The notes under the pieces are model-generated. The model did no database searches and was not told the origin of the DNA. It saw only the letters and a program-made list of their open reading frames with translations. Below, piece by piece: positions 37,613-45,919 of a stretch of 49,259 nt of DNA. Within the stretch, counting starts at the first letter, position 1, and every line of letters begins with the position of its first letter. The position numbers and the translations under genes were made by a program. Origin of the DNA: Fimihabitans intestinipullorum (GTDB taxonomy: Bacteria > Bacillota_I > Bacilli_A > RF39 > UBA660); assembly GCA_018714965.1 (NCBI GenBank), contig DVML01000032.1:1-49259 (forward strand), given 5' to 3'.

Positions 37613-38500
37613 ATGGAAATATTTATTATTTTAATTGTTTTGGTAGTTGTGCTTGTGATACCAAATATTAAAATTGTTCCACAAGCAAAAGCTTATGTAT
37701 TAGAGAGAATTGGATCTTATCATGAAACATGGCGCAATGGATTACATGTGAAAATTCCATTTTTAGATCGTATTGCGAATGTCGTTTCTTTAAAGGAAAT
37801 CGTCAAAGATTTCGCACCGCAACCAGTGATTACAAAAGATAACGTTACAATGCAAATCGATACTGTCGTGTATTTTCAAATTACAGATGCGAAATTATAT
37901 ACATATGGTGTTGAAAATCCAATTAATGCGATTGAAAACTTAACAGCAACGACACTTCGTAATATTATTGGAGAATTAGAATTAGATCAAACTTTGACAT
38001 CTCGGGATATTATCAATTCTAAAATGCGTTCTATCTTAGATGAAGCGACAGATCCTTGGGGAATTAAAGTAAACCGTGTCGAAGTTAAAAATATAGTACC
38101 ACCACGTGATATTCAGGATGCAATGGAAAAACAAATGCGTGCTGAACGTGAACGTCGTGAGAAGATCTTACAGGCAGAAGGAGAGAAAAAATCTAGTATT
38201 CTAATTGCCGAAGGAGAAAAAGAAAGTGCAATTTTAAGAGCAGAAGCAAAAAAAGAATCTCAGATTAAGATTGCTGAAGGAGAAGCAGAAGCACTGATCA
38301 AGTTAAAACAAGCTGAAGCTGATGGAATTCGTTTGTTGAAGGAAGCAAAAGCGGATTCGGCAGTTCTTACGTTGAAGAGTTTAGAGACATTAAAAAATGT
38401 GGCTGATGGACAGTCAACGAAGATTATCGTCCCTTCTGATCTTCAAAATATCGCAACGCTTGGAACAACCATAAAAGAAATGATGACAGATAAAAAATAA
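37613..38500 (+). CDS. SPFH/Band 7 protein (stomatin-like, QmcA type)
   Basis: A 295-residue protein with one N-terminal membrane helix (2-17), an SPFH domain (about 20-175, VPQAKAYVLERIGSYHETWRNGLHVKIPF) and an Ala/Glu/Lys-rich coiled coil (about 175-255, ILQAEGEKKSSILIAEGEKESAIL). Stomatin-like proteins oligomerise into ring or cage structures on the membrane and regulate proteases or channels. It is paired with the adjacent nfeD gene, the standard bacterial arrangement. It ends at a bidirectional terminator. Confidence 0.93.
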   Translation: MEIFIILIVLVVVLVIPNIKIVPQAKAYVLERIGSYHETWRNGLHVKIPFLDRIANVVSLKEIVKDFAPQPVITKDNVTMQIDTVVYFQITDAKLYTYGVENPINAIENLTATTLRNIIGELELDQTLTSRDIINSKMRSILDEATDPWGIKVNRVEVKNIVPPRDIQDAMEKQMRAERERREKILQAEGEKKSSILIAEGEKESAILRAEAKKESQIKIAEGEAEALIKLKQAEADGIRLLKEAKADSAVLTLKSLETLKNVADGQSTKIIVPSDLQNIATLGTTIKEMMTDKK

Positions 38501-38522
38501 AGACTCAAGTTGAGTCTTTTTA
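38499..38522. terminator. Bidirectional intrinsic terminator
   Basis: The stem AAAGACTCAA / TTGAGTCTTT lies between the convergent SPFH gene and the rodA-type gene. Confidence 0.8.
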
Positions 38523-39650
38523 ATTTGTATAACGTAATGATTCGTTTGATATATTGAAAAATATTCCGGCCATGATCATATAACTTAATAAACTAGAACC
38601 ACCGTAACTAATAAAAGGCAAGGTGATACCAGTAATTGGCATCAGTCCAAATGTCATCCCAATGTTCTGTAGTTGTTGATAGATTAACATACCGACGATT
38701 CCAGAGATGACATATTTATTTAAATTGGATGTGTTTTTGATAGCGATTGTAATAAGTTTAATATCGAAAAAGACGATAAGAGATAATAATGCGAGTGTTC
38801 CAATAAATCCAAAGTTGCTTCCGAAAACTGCAAAGATAAAATCTGTTTGTGGCTCTGGGAAATAGACTGGGGTATGATTGAATCCATTTCCGAATAAACC
38901 ACCGGATCCGATCGCACTAATTCCGTTTTGCAATTGAAAGCCACTTTTGTTCGACCAATCGAGTAGTCGATCGACTCGCAAGAAGAAACTCGTTCCGAAG
39001 ATATCGACAAATAAATCAGTACTGATAAAATAAATGGCTAAGATGACTGCTATTACAAAGGCGATAATTCCAAATCCGATCAGAAACCAACGATAGCGAA
39101 TCCCCGCGACAAATAGCATTACTGTCGTAATTAACAAGTAGATGAGAACGACTCCTGTATCGGGTTGGAGAAAAGTTAAAACACTAGGTATTAAAACGAC
39201 AATACTGACTTTAATTAAAAATTTAAACTCTTCCATTAAGGTAGGGTTGTTAAAATTTTCATTAAAATCATGAATGAGAGTTCCGATTGCAATAATTAGA
39301 ATGATCTTCATAAATTCGCTTGGTTGAATTGTACCAATTCCTGGAATGGTAAACCAACATTTTGCATCATTAATTGGAGTACCAAAGATGAGAAGTAGGG
39401 TGAGAGTTACAATGCCAATACCATATAGAATCCAAATATTCCGATAGATAAAATCGTTTCCGATAAACATGATAAAATATGCGAGTCCAAATCCAATGAT
39501 GTACCATACTAGTTGTCGGAATGCCAAATCGTGCATATAACTAGGTAACATGGATTGTGCACTATAAATTGTTAAAATGCTGATCATAGCAAATAAAATC
39601 ATTGGAATTAGAATCCAACGATCCACTTTATATTTAGAAATGTTTTTCAT
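38520..39650 (-). CDS. rodA: SEDS peptidoglycan polymerase, RodA/FtsW family
   Basis: A 376-residue ten-helix protein of the SEDS family, which polymerises lipid II with a partner class B PBP. Family marks are the opening WILIPMILFAMISILTIYSAQS, the PSEFMK segment (IQPSEFMKIILI), the catalytic-region Asp in LQPDTGVVLIYL, the long loop with the GNGF motif, PEPQTDFIFAVFGSNFGF and GITLPFISYGGSSLLSYM. I favour RodA, but FtsW or SpoVE cannot be excluded without a tree. ATG 39650 with AGGTGAG is chosen. Confidence 0.9.
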   Translation of the reverse strand: MKNISKYKVDRWILIPMILFAMISILTIYSAQSMLPSYMHDLAFRQLVWYIIGFGLAYFIMFIGNDFIYRNIWILYGIGIVTLTLLLIFGTPINDAKCWFTIPGIGTIQPSEFMKIILIIAIGTLIHDFNENFNNPTLMEEFKFLIKVSIVVLIPSVLTFLQPDTGVVLIYLLITTVMLFVAGIRYRWFLIGFGIIAFVIAVILAIYFISTDLFVDIFGTSFFLRVDRLLDWSNKSGFQLQNGISAIGSGGLFGNGFNHTPVYFPEPQTDFIFAVFGSNFGFIGTLALLSLIVFFDIKLITIAIKNTSNLNKYVISGIVGMLIYQQLQNIGMTFGLMPITGITLPFISYGGSSLLSYMIMAGIFFNISNESLRYTN

Positions 39651-39666
39651 AATCTCACCTAACAAT

Positions 39667-39695
39667 ATATTACACTAATTCATAGTTGGTTTCAA
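39667..39695 (-). promoter_or_regulatory. SigA-type promoter of the rodA-type gene
   Basis: On the minus strand TTGAAA (39695-39690), 17-base spacer, TAATAT (39672-39667). Confidence 0.65.
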
Positions 39696-39741
39696 TAAAG
39701 GAAGGTAAATCTGACATATTTTTTAAGGAATCAAAGAAAAA

Positions 39742-39771
39742 TTGTAAAAAATATGAAATTTATAGTATAAT
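39742..39771 (+). promoter_or_regulatory. SigA-type promoter
   Basis: TTGTAA (39742-39747), 18-base spacer, consensus TATAAT (39766-39771), 15 bases before ATG 39787. Confidence 0.6.
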
Positions 39772-39786
39772 GATAGTGGTGATAAA

Positions 39787-40101
39787 ATGGAATATGTACA
39801 ATACATTATAATTATTGTTATTTTACTTATTATAGCAATTGCGATTACGAGATCGAAGAAAAAAGACTTTAAAATGGAAGCGAATAAGTTAGTAGGTTAC
39901 TTAGGTGGAAAAGCGAATATTTTGGATTATGAATTCCACAAGTCTCGGTTTATTGTCAATGTGAGAGATGTGGATAAAGTCAATAAAGATGCTATTCAAA
40001 AGTTAGGAGCACAGGGAATTGTAGAAATTGATAACCAATTGAAAATTATTCTCGGTGAAGATGCACAACAATTAAAAAAATATATCGATGCATTAAAGTG
40101 A
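39787..40101 (+). CDS. Membrane-anchored EIIB-like domain
   Basis: A 104-residue protein with one N-terminal helix (4-21) and a domain (about 30-104) resembling the glucose-type EIIB of the phosphotransferase system: ANKLVGYLGGKANI, then the strand SRFIVNVRDVDKVNKDAIQKLGAQGIVEI, and LGEDAQQLKKYIDAL. In true EIIB the phosphorylated Cys sits in (D/E)xCxTRLR; the aligned residue here is His (EFHKSRF). No EIIC or EIIA is encoded nearby. It is probably a regulatory or structural domain rather than a sugar transporter part. The gene has its own promoter and terminator. Confidence 0.72.
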   Translation: MEYVQYIIIIVILLIIAIAITRSKKKDFKMEANKLVGYLGGKANILDYEFHKSRFIVNVRDVDKVNKDAIQKLGAQGIVEIDNQLKIILGEDAQQLKKYIDALK

Positions 40102-40122
40102 TAAATTTCATCACTTTTTTTC
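40095..40122 (+). terminator. Intrinsic terminator
   Basis: The stem AAAGTGAT / ATCACTTT is followed by a T run and contains the TGA stop. Confidence 0.8.
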
Positions 40123-40126
40123 TTTT

Positions 40127-40143
40127 TTCGACAAACCTCGACA
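40127..40143 (+). promoter_or_regulatory. Two tandem 0A-box-like sites
   Basis: TTCGACA (40127-40133), an exact Spo0A box in one orientation, and CTCGACA (40137-40143), one mismatch, are 10 bases apart on the same side of the helix. They lie 12-22 bases upstream of a -10 without a proper -35, as in Spo0A-activated SigA promoters. Confidence 0.45.
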
Positions 40144-40152
40144 GATGAGTGT

Positions 40153-40161
40153 TGTTATAAT
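40153..40161 (+). promoter_or_regulatory. Extended -10 promoter of the sensor kinase
   Basis: TGT then TATAAT (40156-40161). No TTGACA-like -35 lies at the right distance. Confidence 0.5.
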
Positions 40162-40179
40162 GACATCAGAGGTGAGAAA

Positions 40180-41418
40180 ATGAATTTATTTGAAACGATC
40201 TTAATTCATATTGTAAGTATTACATTTCCATTAGTACTATATTTATTTTATTTAGCATATCAGAAGGGGATTGGAAAAGAAGAAAACAAATTGTTGTTAG
40301 ACTTTGCATTTATTTCATCTTTTTACCTATCTACAAGATTTTATATGATGGGATCTTCTGAGATCAACTATTTATTTTTACATATTCCACTATGGATGGC
40401 ATATTGTTATCGTCAACCATTCAGCATTTTTGTAATATCTATTTTACTTTGTTTCTATGGTGGAAATCTATTTCAAGTACAACCATATTATTTCATATTG
40501 GAATATGCATTATATGGACTTTTGTATTACGTTGGTATTAAAAGAAGTGTTCATCGTAGGTGGATAGAACAAAGGTTCATTTTTATTAGTGGAGCTACTC
40601 TGTTATTGATTTATTTCTTTGTATCGGCGCCTACAGAAACTGTATGGATCAATGTGCTGTTTGCAATAGGATATATTACATTATTAGAACTTGCCACACA
40701 ATTTATGTTATATTTATTTGAAAAAGGAGAACAAATCTTGAAGTTTCATATGACGATCAAAGAGTTGGAAAGAGAAAAACAGATTAGAACATCGCTATTT
40801 AAAATTACGCATGAAATCAAAAATCCGATTGCAGTGTGTAAGGGATATTTGGATATGTTAGATACGAAGAATCAAGAACATGTCGATACTTATATTCCGA
40901 TTATGAAGGAGGAAATAGACCGTACTTTAGTATTATTACAGGATTTTTTATCGATGACAAAAGTGAAAGTAGAGAAGGATATTTTAGATATTAATTTATT
41001 ACTGGAAGAAGTAACGAATCATTTTTTACCTATTTTAAAAGAAAAGAAAATTCAAGCAGATTTTCATATTATGGATGATGAAGTATATATTAATGGAGAC
41101 TATCACAGATTATCACAAGTGATTGTAAATCTTTTAAAGAATAGCGTCGAGGCGATGGAAGATGGAGGGACTTTATCTGTTTCAAGTAAGGTTACAAAAG
41201 ATCATAGAGTAGAGATTCAAGTGAAAGATCAAGGGTGTGGTATTTCCGAGGAAAATTTAAAGAGGATGACAGAGCCATTCTTTACGACGAAAAGGAAAGG
41301 AACAGGGTTAGGAGTATCATTATCGAATGAGATTATCTTAGCTCACGAAGGGACGATGAAATATCAATCGATAGAAGGAAAGGGAACGACAGTCACGATT
41401 TTATTACATCAAATGTAA
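40180..41418 (+). CDS. Membrane histidine kinase, KinB-like
   Basis: A 412-residue orphan sensor kinase. Six or so hydrophobic segments fill residues 5-175, the HisKA helix has His211 in TSLFKITHEIKNPIAVCKGY, and the ATPase domain has VIVNLLKNSVEAM, DQGCGI, PFFTTKRKGTGLG and a terminal strand. No response regulator follows, as for the sporulation phosphorelay kinases KinA-E. The polytopic sensor plus HEIKNPI resembles KinB. Two 0A-like boxes upstream would make it a Spo0A target. Its role in sporulation is an inference. Confidence 0.82.
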   Translation: MNLFETILIHIVSITFPLVLYLFYLAYQKGIGKEENKLLLDFAFISSFYLSTRFYMMGSSEINYLFLHIPLWMAYCYRQPFSIFVISILLCFYGGNLFQVQPYYFILEYALYGLLYYVGIKRSVHRRWIEQRFIFISGATLLLIYFFVSAPTETVWINVLFAIGYITLLELATQFMLYLFEKGEQILKFHMTIKELEREKQIRTSLFKITHEIKNPIAVCKGYLDMLDTKNQEHVDTYIPIMKEEIDRTLVLLQDFLSMTKVKVEKDILDINLLLEEVTNHFLPILKEKKIQADFHIMDDEVYINGDYHRLSQVIVNLLKNSVEAMEDGGTLSVSSKVTKDHRVEIQVKDQGCGISEENLKRMTEPFFTTKRKGTGLGVSLSNEIILAHEGTMKYQSIEGKGTTVTILLHQM

Positions 41419-41419
41419 T

Positions 41420-41452
41420 AAAAAAGGATATTAGCTATTGCGCTTAATATCC
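41420..41452 (-). terminator. Intrinsic terminator of the RNase J gene
   Basis: On the minus strand the stem GGATATTA / TAATATCC with an 11-base loop is followed by TTTTTT. It holds the stop codon. Confidence 0.7.
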
Positions 41453-43119
41453 ATAATGACAGGGAGAATAATTGGTTTTCTTCCTGTTTTTTCATATATG
41501 TAACTTGTAAGTTCTGTCATAATTGCACTTTTCATATCGCTATAGTTAACACGATCTTTTAATGTTAATTCGATTGCTCGTTTACTAATGTGTTCTAAGT
41601 CGTGGAGTAAAGCGATGTTATCATTGACTAGGACGAAACCACGTGTCGTAATATTTGGGTTGCTTAACAACATCTTCTTTTTCGTATCGATGTTACAAAT
41701 AACGATGACGATTCCATCGTTTGCCATGATCTTTCTATCTTTGATGACAGCACCACCGACATCTCCAATTCGATTTCCATCGACGTATACATCCCCAGCT
41801 TGTACAGTTCCATCTCTTTCAATTTTACCTTTATACATAGAAAGTACGTCACCATTTCCAAGGACGAATGTATTTTTCTTTGGAATATCACATTCTACTC
41901 CAAGATCGGCGTGTTGTTTTAACATGCGGTATTCTCCGTGGAATGGCATAAAATATTTTGGTTTGATCAATCGTAACATTAGTTTTAACTCTTCTTGGCT
42001 TCCGTGTCCAGATGTGTGAATGTCGCTAAGAGAAGTATTTGTATAAACTTCTACACCGCGTAAGTATAGTTTATTGATCGTTCTTGAAATACTAAGCGCA
42101 TTTCCTGGAATCGGGCTAGAAGAGAAAACGACGACGTCATCAGATTTTAATTTGATTTGACGATGTGTTCCATTTGCAATTCTAGAAAGTGCAGCAAGTG
42201 GCTCTCCTTGTGATCCCGTACAGAGTAGACATACTTTGTGATCTGGTAAATGATTTGCTTCTTCCGGTGTAATAAAGATATCTTTATTTTTAATGTATCC
42301 ACCTTGAATAGATATATCGATATTCGTATCCATCGAGCGACCGAATGTCGCAATCTTTCTTCCGTTTTTATGACATGTTTCTACGATATGTTTTAGACGG
42401 TAAATATTACTTGCGAAAGTTGCGATGATAATTCTTCCATGATGCTTTTTAAAAATTTCTTGGAGTGCATTGTCTACTTTAGACTCACTCATACTCATTC
42501 CTTCGTTTAACGCATTAGTAGAGTCACTCATGAGTAGGGTAACTCCACGAGATCCAATCTCTGCCATTTTATGGATATTGGCCATTGGTCCAATTGGCGT
42601 TAAATCGAATTTGAAATCTCCAGTTGTTACGACGATCCCATTTGGTGTCGTAATACAAATTCCATGTGAATCTGGAATTGAATGTGTGGTACGGAAAAAT
42701 TCTACTTCGATATTTTTGAATTTTACTTTCGTTTTTTCATCGTATACGATTAAATTTTTATATTGAATGTTCCTTTCATCTAACTTCTTACGGATCAATC
42801 CTACTGCTTGATTTGGTGCATAGATAACTGGAATATTGACCGTTTGTAGTAAAAATGGAATTCCTCCAATATGGTCTTCATGACCGTGCGTTATAAAAAG
42901 TGCTTTAATTTTTTTCTCATTTTTCTTTAAAAATGTAAAATCTGGAATAACGTAATCGATTCCCATAAGTTCTCCACCAGGGAAAGTAATTCCGGCATCG
43001 GTAATTACTAGTTCGTTTCCATGCATAACACAATACATGTTTTTACCGACTTCACCAAGTCCACCGAGTGCAAAAATCTTCGTTGCAACTTGATGATGAT
43101 TATTATCAAATAACTTCAT
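41431..43119 (-). CDS. rnjA: Ribonuclease J
   Basis: A 562-residue metallo-beta-lactamase-fold RNase with 5' exo- and endonuclease activity, central to mRNA turnover. It has the metal site HGHEDHIGGIPF, then HSIPDSHGI, GDFKFD, the beta-CASP domain with DSTNAL and CTGSQGEP, SGHGSQEELKLML and FMPFHGEYRML, and a C-terminal domain. Length is as in RnjA. Only one paralogue is seen in this window. The start at 43119 has AAGGAGA upstream. A long leader with an inverted repeat lies before it. Confidence 0.94.
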   Translation of the reverse strand: MKLFDNNHHQVATKIFALGGLGEVGKNMYCVMHGNELVITDAGITFPGGELMGIDYVIPDFTFLKKNEKKIKALFITHGHEDHIGGIPFLLQTVNIPVIYAPNQAVGLIRKKLDERNIQYKNLIVYDEKTKVKFKNIEVEFFRTTHSIPDSHGICITTPNGIVVTTGDFKFDLTPIGPMANIHKMAEIGSRGVTLLMSDSTNALNEGMSMSESKVDNALQEIFKKHHGRIIIATFASNIYRLKHIVETCHKNGRKIATFGRSMDTNIDISIQGGYIKNKDIFITPEEANHLPDHKVCLLCTGSQGEPLAALSRIANGTHRQIKLKSDDVVVFSSSPIPGNALSISRTINKLYLRGVEVYTNTSLSDIHTSGHGSQEELKLMLRLIKPKYFMPFHGEYRMLKQHADLGVECDIPKKNTFVLGNGDVLSMYKGKIERDGTVQAGDVYVDGNRIGDVGGAVIKDRKIMANDGIVIVICNIDTKKKMLLSNPNITTRGFVLVNDNIALLHDLEHISKRAIELTLKDRVNYSDMKSAIMTELTSYIYEKTGRKPIILPVIMDIKRNS

Positions 43120-43168
43120 AAAATCTCCTTTCCTTTTTTATAAATGAAAAAAATCGTTCATAAAAACA

Positions 43169-43186
43169 TTGTTCTTTTTTGAACAA
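43169..43186. repeat. Inverted repeat in the RNase J leader region
   Basis: TTGTTC, six bases, GAACAA is a perfect inverted repeat about 50 bases upstream of the RNase J start. It could form an mRNA hairpin or bind a regulator; nothing more can be said. Confidence 0.4.
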
Positions 43187-43315
43187 GATCATATTTTATT
43201 TTTTTGTAACCCGTCTAAATTATTTTTATTTACATTTATAAAATACGTTGTTTGAAATCAAATTTCAAATTCACTCTCACATTATACTTGTTTTTTCGAT
43301 ATTTGTCCAGTCCTA

Positions 43316-43345
43316 TTGTTTTTCAAAGGAAAAGTGTGTTACGAT
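43316..43345 (+). promoter_or_regulatory. Possible promoter
   Basis: TTGTTT (43316-43321), 18-base spacer, TACGAT (43340-43345). It lies ahead of the gene pair at 43363. Confidence 0.4.
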
Positions 43346-43362
43346 AATGTTGAGGGATGGAT

Positions 43363-43953
43363 ATGAACTTAAAAACAAAACTAAAAAGCTCAATCTTAAA
43401 AGAAATACGTGAAACAAGGGGGCAGGATTATGCTGAAATGTGTAAATCTGCAATAGACGAATATGTAAACTATATGATAGAAAACGATTTTTCTTCTTAT
43501 TTATCAGAAGAAGGAATGTACGAGTGTTTAAAAAAGTATATCACAGTACCGCCACAAATTATTTTTATTTCTAAAGATGGAAAGATTTTTCACAAAAAAG
43601 CAAAGCATAATGAGAATCATATTGTGGCGGTGAGAGAGTTTGTAAAAGAATATGTAGAACAACATCCAAATAGTTTACTAAGAAATGTCAATCTGGAACG
43701 AGAAGATTTATTTCATTTGATGCGGACAATACAAAAAGAACAGATTGAAATGTATTATATATGGCTTGATTGGGTAGATAGTAATACATATTGTAATATT
43801 TGGCGAGGAGAAGGAGAAGCGCCGAAAAGAGATATGGTATCTCGCATGATTTTTGAAAAATTACTTCAAACAAACGAAGCTTATCACGTAGAGGATGATA
43901 CTTATATGATTGAAGGAATTCCAAGAAAAAGTATCGATCACATTGTAAGATAG
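43363..43953 (+). CDS. Unrecognised protein, first of a related pair
   Basis: A 196-residue cytoplasmic protein with no known family. ATG 43363 is chosen with GAGGG upstream; ATG 43357 is also possible. It has a helical N-terminus, a central strand segment PPQIIFISKDGKIFHKK, a helical region with VREFVKEYVEQHPN, and a C-terminal half with EMYYIWLDWVDSNTY. It shares the short motif (L/I)ISKDGK and the order of helix, strand and amphipathic helices with the next gene, 12 bases downstream. Two paralogues with a common but diverged core are therefore likely. The pair lies before ftsY. Confidence 0.65.
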   Translation: MNLKTKLKSSILKEIRETRGQDYAEMCKSAIDEYVNYMIENDFSSYLSEEGMYECLKKYITVPPQIIFISKDGKIFHKKAKHNENHIVAVREFVKEYVEQHPNSLLRNVNLEREDLFHLMRTIQKEQIEMYYIWLDWVDSNTYCNIWRGEGEAPKRDMVSRMIFEKLLQTNEAYHVEDDTYMIEGIPRKSIDHIVR

Positions 43954-43965
43954 GGGACGAAAGCT

Positions 43966-44601
43966 ATGAGGGAACAGTTAGAAAAAGAGGAATTACAGAA
44001 TTGGAATATTACTTCAGAGGAAGAGCTACAGAACTTGCAAGTGGCAATGGAAGAGTTTTTTACAAGTGTTAAAATGATGGGGATCGATGAAATTTCTGAT
44101 GTTTTAGAAGGATACGATACGAGAGAAAAGTCCATTGAGCTGACCAAGATACGATTGCACCATTTTCTTCAAACTCCGGTTCAGCTATTTTTAATTTCCA
44201 AAGATGGAAAATTTCATTTGAAAACAGGAACTTGTTCTGATTTTCATATGGATTTATTATTAGATTGGATTGAGGAAAATGCTTTGGATTTGAATATGGA
44301 TTTGGATGAAGTTGAACTTTTACTTCAAAAGAGAAATCAAACGGCGACGTTTCGAACAATATTAGATCATTTCTATATGATAGGAAGAATTTTTTACGAT
44401 ATCGAAAGAGATGAAACGGGTGTTTTTGTAGAAAAACCTGAAGTTCTTACCGAGGAACAAGAAAAAGTATATCGACAATTTCAAGAGCAATATTTAGATA
44501 GAAACGGAGCACAATGGCTTGAGACTGGAGCGTGCCGTATCCCGGGAAGTCCTGAGTATCCACTGACTGAAAATAGTTTTAAACAAAATAAAATGATGTG
44601 A
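43966..44601 (+). CDS. Unrecognised protein, second of a related pair
   Basis: A 211-residue acidic protein not assigned to a family. An N-terminal helical part (residues 1-60) is followed by TPVQLFLISKDGKFHLKTG, the counterpart of the motif in the preceding gene, and DLLLDWIEENALDLNMDLDEVELLLQKRN, which parallels the neighbour's VREFVKEYVEQ...LEREDLFHLM. The last 40 residues, with LTEEQEKVYRQFQEQYLDRNGAQWLETG, are extra. AGGGG precedes the ATG. The stop is followed by a strong terminator, so the two genes form a unit separate from ftsY. Confidence 0.65.
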   Translation: MREQLEKEELQNWNITSEEELQNLQVAMEEFFTSVKMMGIDEISDVLEGYDTREKSIELTKIRLHHFLQTPVQLFLISKDGKFHLKTGTCSDFHMDLLLDWIEENALDLNMDLDEVELLLQKRNQTATFRTILDHFYMIGRIFYDIERDETGVFVEKPEVLTEEQEKVYRQFQEQYLDRNGAQWLETGACRIPGSPEYPLTENSFKQNKMM

Positions 44602-44625
44602 GAATCTAGTATTTTCACATTTTTT
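44596..44625 (+). terminator. Intrinsic terminator
   Basis: The 10-bp stem ATGTGAGAAT / ATTTTCACAT (one G-T) with loop CTAGT is followed by T's. The TGA stop is in the left arm. Confidence 0.85.
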
Positions 44626-44661
44626 CGTGTAAAATGGTAATAGAGTGGGAGAGGTGAATTT

Positions 44662-45648
44662 ATGGGACTCTTTGATAAGTTTAAAAATATTTTGAAAACA
44701 GGAAATAAAGAAGAGAAAAAAGAAATAGAGAATTATCAAAAAGGGTTAGAAAAAACAAGAAAAGAATTTTCAAATCAATTGGGAACTCTCTCAAAAAAAT
44801 ATCGTAAAGTAAACGATGAATATTTTGAAGAGTTAGAAAACATTTTGATTATGGCAGATATCGGTGTTAATACAGTGATGGATTTTATCGATCAGTTAAG
44901 GAAAAGAGTAAAAAAGGAACATATTGAATCGCCGGAAGATCTAAGAGAGATCATCGTCGATGAGATGTTTATTATCTATGTTAACAACGATATTATCGTC
45001 AATAAAATTCGGTACGCCGAAAATGGTCCAACCGTTATTTTATTTGTCGGAGTAAACGGTGTTGGAAAAACGACGACGATTGGGAAATTAGCGTATCAAT
45101 TAAAAGAACAAGGAAAAAAAGTTCTTTTGGTTGCAGGGGATACTTTCCGTGCTGGTGCAGTAGAGCAAATACAAGAGTGGGGACAAACGGTAGATGTTCC
45201 AGTTGTTTATAAAGAGCATGCGGATCCTGCGAGTGTAATGTACGATGGACTGGATCGAGCTTTAAGAGAAGATGTGGATGTCGTTTTGATCGATACAGCA
45301 GGTAGACTACAAAACAAGGATAATTTGATGAACGAACTTGAAAAAATCAATAAAGTGATTGGAAAAATGATCCCTGGAGCGCCTCACGAGACACTTTTGG
45401 TATTAGATGCGACGACAGGACAAAATGGGATTAGCCAAGCGAAAAGCTTTAAAAGCATCACCAATATCACGGGAATTGTTTTGACAAAATTAGATGGTAC
45501 TGCAAAAGGTGGTATTGTTCTAGCTATTAAAGAGATGGTTGGAATTCCTGTCAAATATATTGGGCTTGGGGAAAAGAAGGAAGATCTTAGAGTCTTCGAT
45601 ATCGAAAAATATATCTATGGATTATTCGACGATGTGAAAGGAGAGTAG
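44662..45648 (+). CDS. ftsY: Signal-recognition-particle receptor FtsY
   Basis: A 328-residue SRP GTPase that receives ribosome-Ffh complexes at the membrane. A short Lys-rich A domain (1-30) is followed by the N domain and the G domain with GVNGVGKTTTIGKLA, DTFRAGAVEQI, DTAGRLQNKDNLMNEL and TKLDGTAKGG. GAGAGGTG precedes the ATG. A small membrane protein and ylxM follow closely. The usual neighbour ffh is not within the window. Confidence 0.96.
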   Translation: MGLFDKFKNILKTGNKEEKKEIENYQKGLEKTRKEFSNQLGTLSKKYRKVNDEYFEELENILIMADIGVNTVMDFIDQLRKRVKKEHIESPEDLREIIVDEMFIIYVNNDIIVNKIRYAENGPTVILFVGVNGVGKTTTIGKLAYQLKEQGKKVLLVAGDTFRAGAVEQIQEWGQTVDVPVVYKEHADPASVMYDGLDRALREDVDVVLIDTAGRLQNKDNLMNELEKINKVIGKMIPGAPHETLLVLDATTGQNGISQAKSFKSITNITGIVLTKLDGTAKGGIVLAIKEMVGIPVKYIGLGEKKEDLRVFDIEKYIYGLFDDVKGE

Positions 45649-45652
45649 GAAA

Positions 45653-45919
45653 ATGAAAACAAAAAAAAGCATTCCTGCTTCTTTACAGTTGCAATTTTAT
45701 AGTTTAATTGCTTTATTAGCGCTTGGAATTTATTGCCTGATCGATGCTGCATATATCATCTTTTTCGAAATTTTACTCGCTTTTCTGTTTTTCTTAATGG
45801 GATATAATAATCATAAAATATACCACCGTAAATATATGACAGTTATCTATATTGCGTGTGGAATATTATTTGCATTGATTGCTGGGTTAGAACCACTTGG
45901 AATCAGTATTTTATCTTAA
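45653..45919 (+). CDS. Small membrane protein of unknown function
   Basis: An 88-residue protein with three hydrophobic segments (about 14-31, 34-46 and 60-77) and a basic start MKTKKSIPASLQLQF. No family recognised. It begins 4 bases after the ftsY stop with AGGA upstream, and its last 23 bases overlap the ylxM start. It sits in an operon with SRP genes, so a role near membrane targeting is possible, but nothing in its sequence shows this. Confidence 0.7.
   Translation: MKTKKSIPASLQLQFYSLIALLALGIYCLIDAAYIIFFEILLAFLFFLMGYNNHKIYHRKYMTVIYIACGILFALIAGLEPLGISILS

Noticed and set aside
37195..38500. NfeD/SPFH pair as an unusual system
   Set aside because: It is the standard bacterial short-NfeD plus stomatin-like arrangement.
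39787..40101. Sugar phosphotransferase component
   Set aside because: The phosphorylated Cys is missing and no EIIC or EIIA is near; only the fold resemblance is reported.
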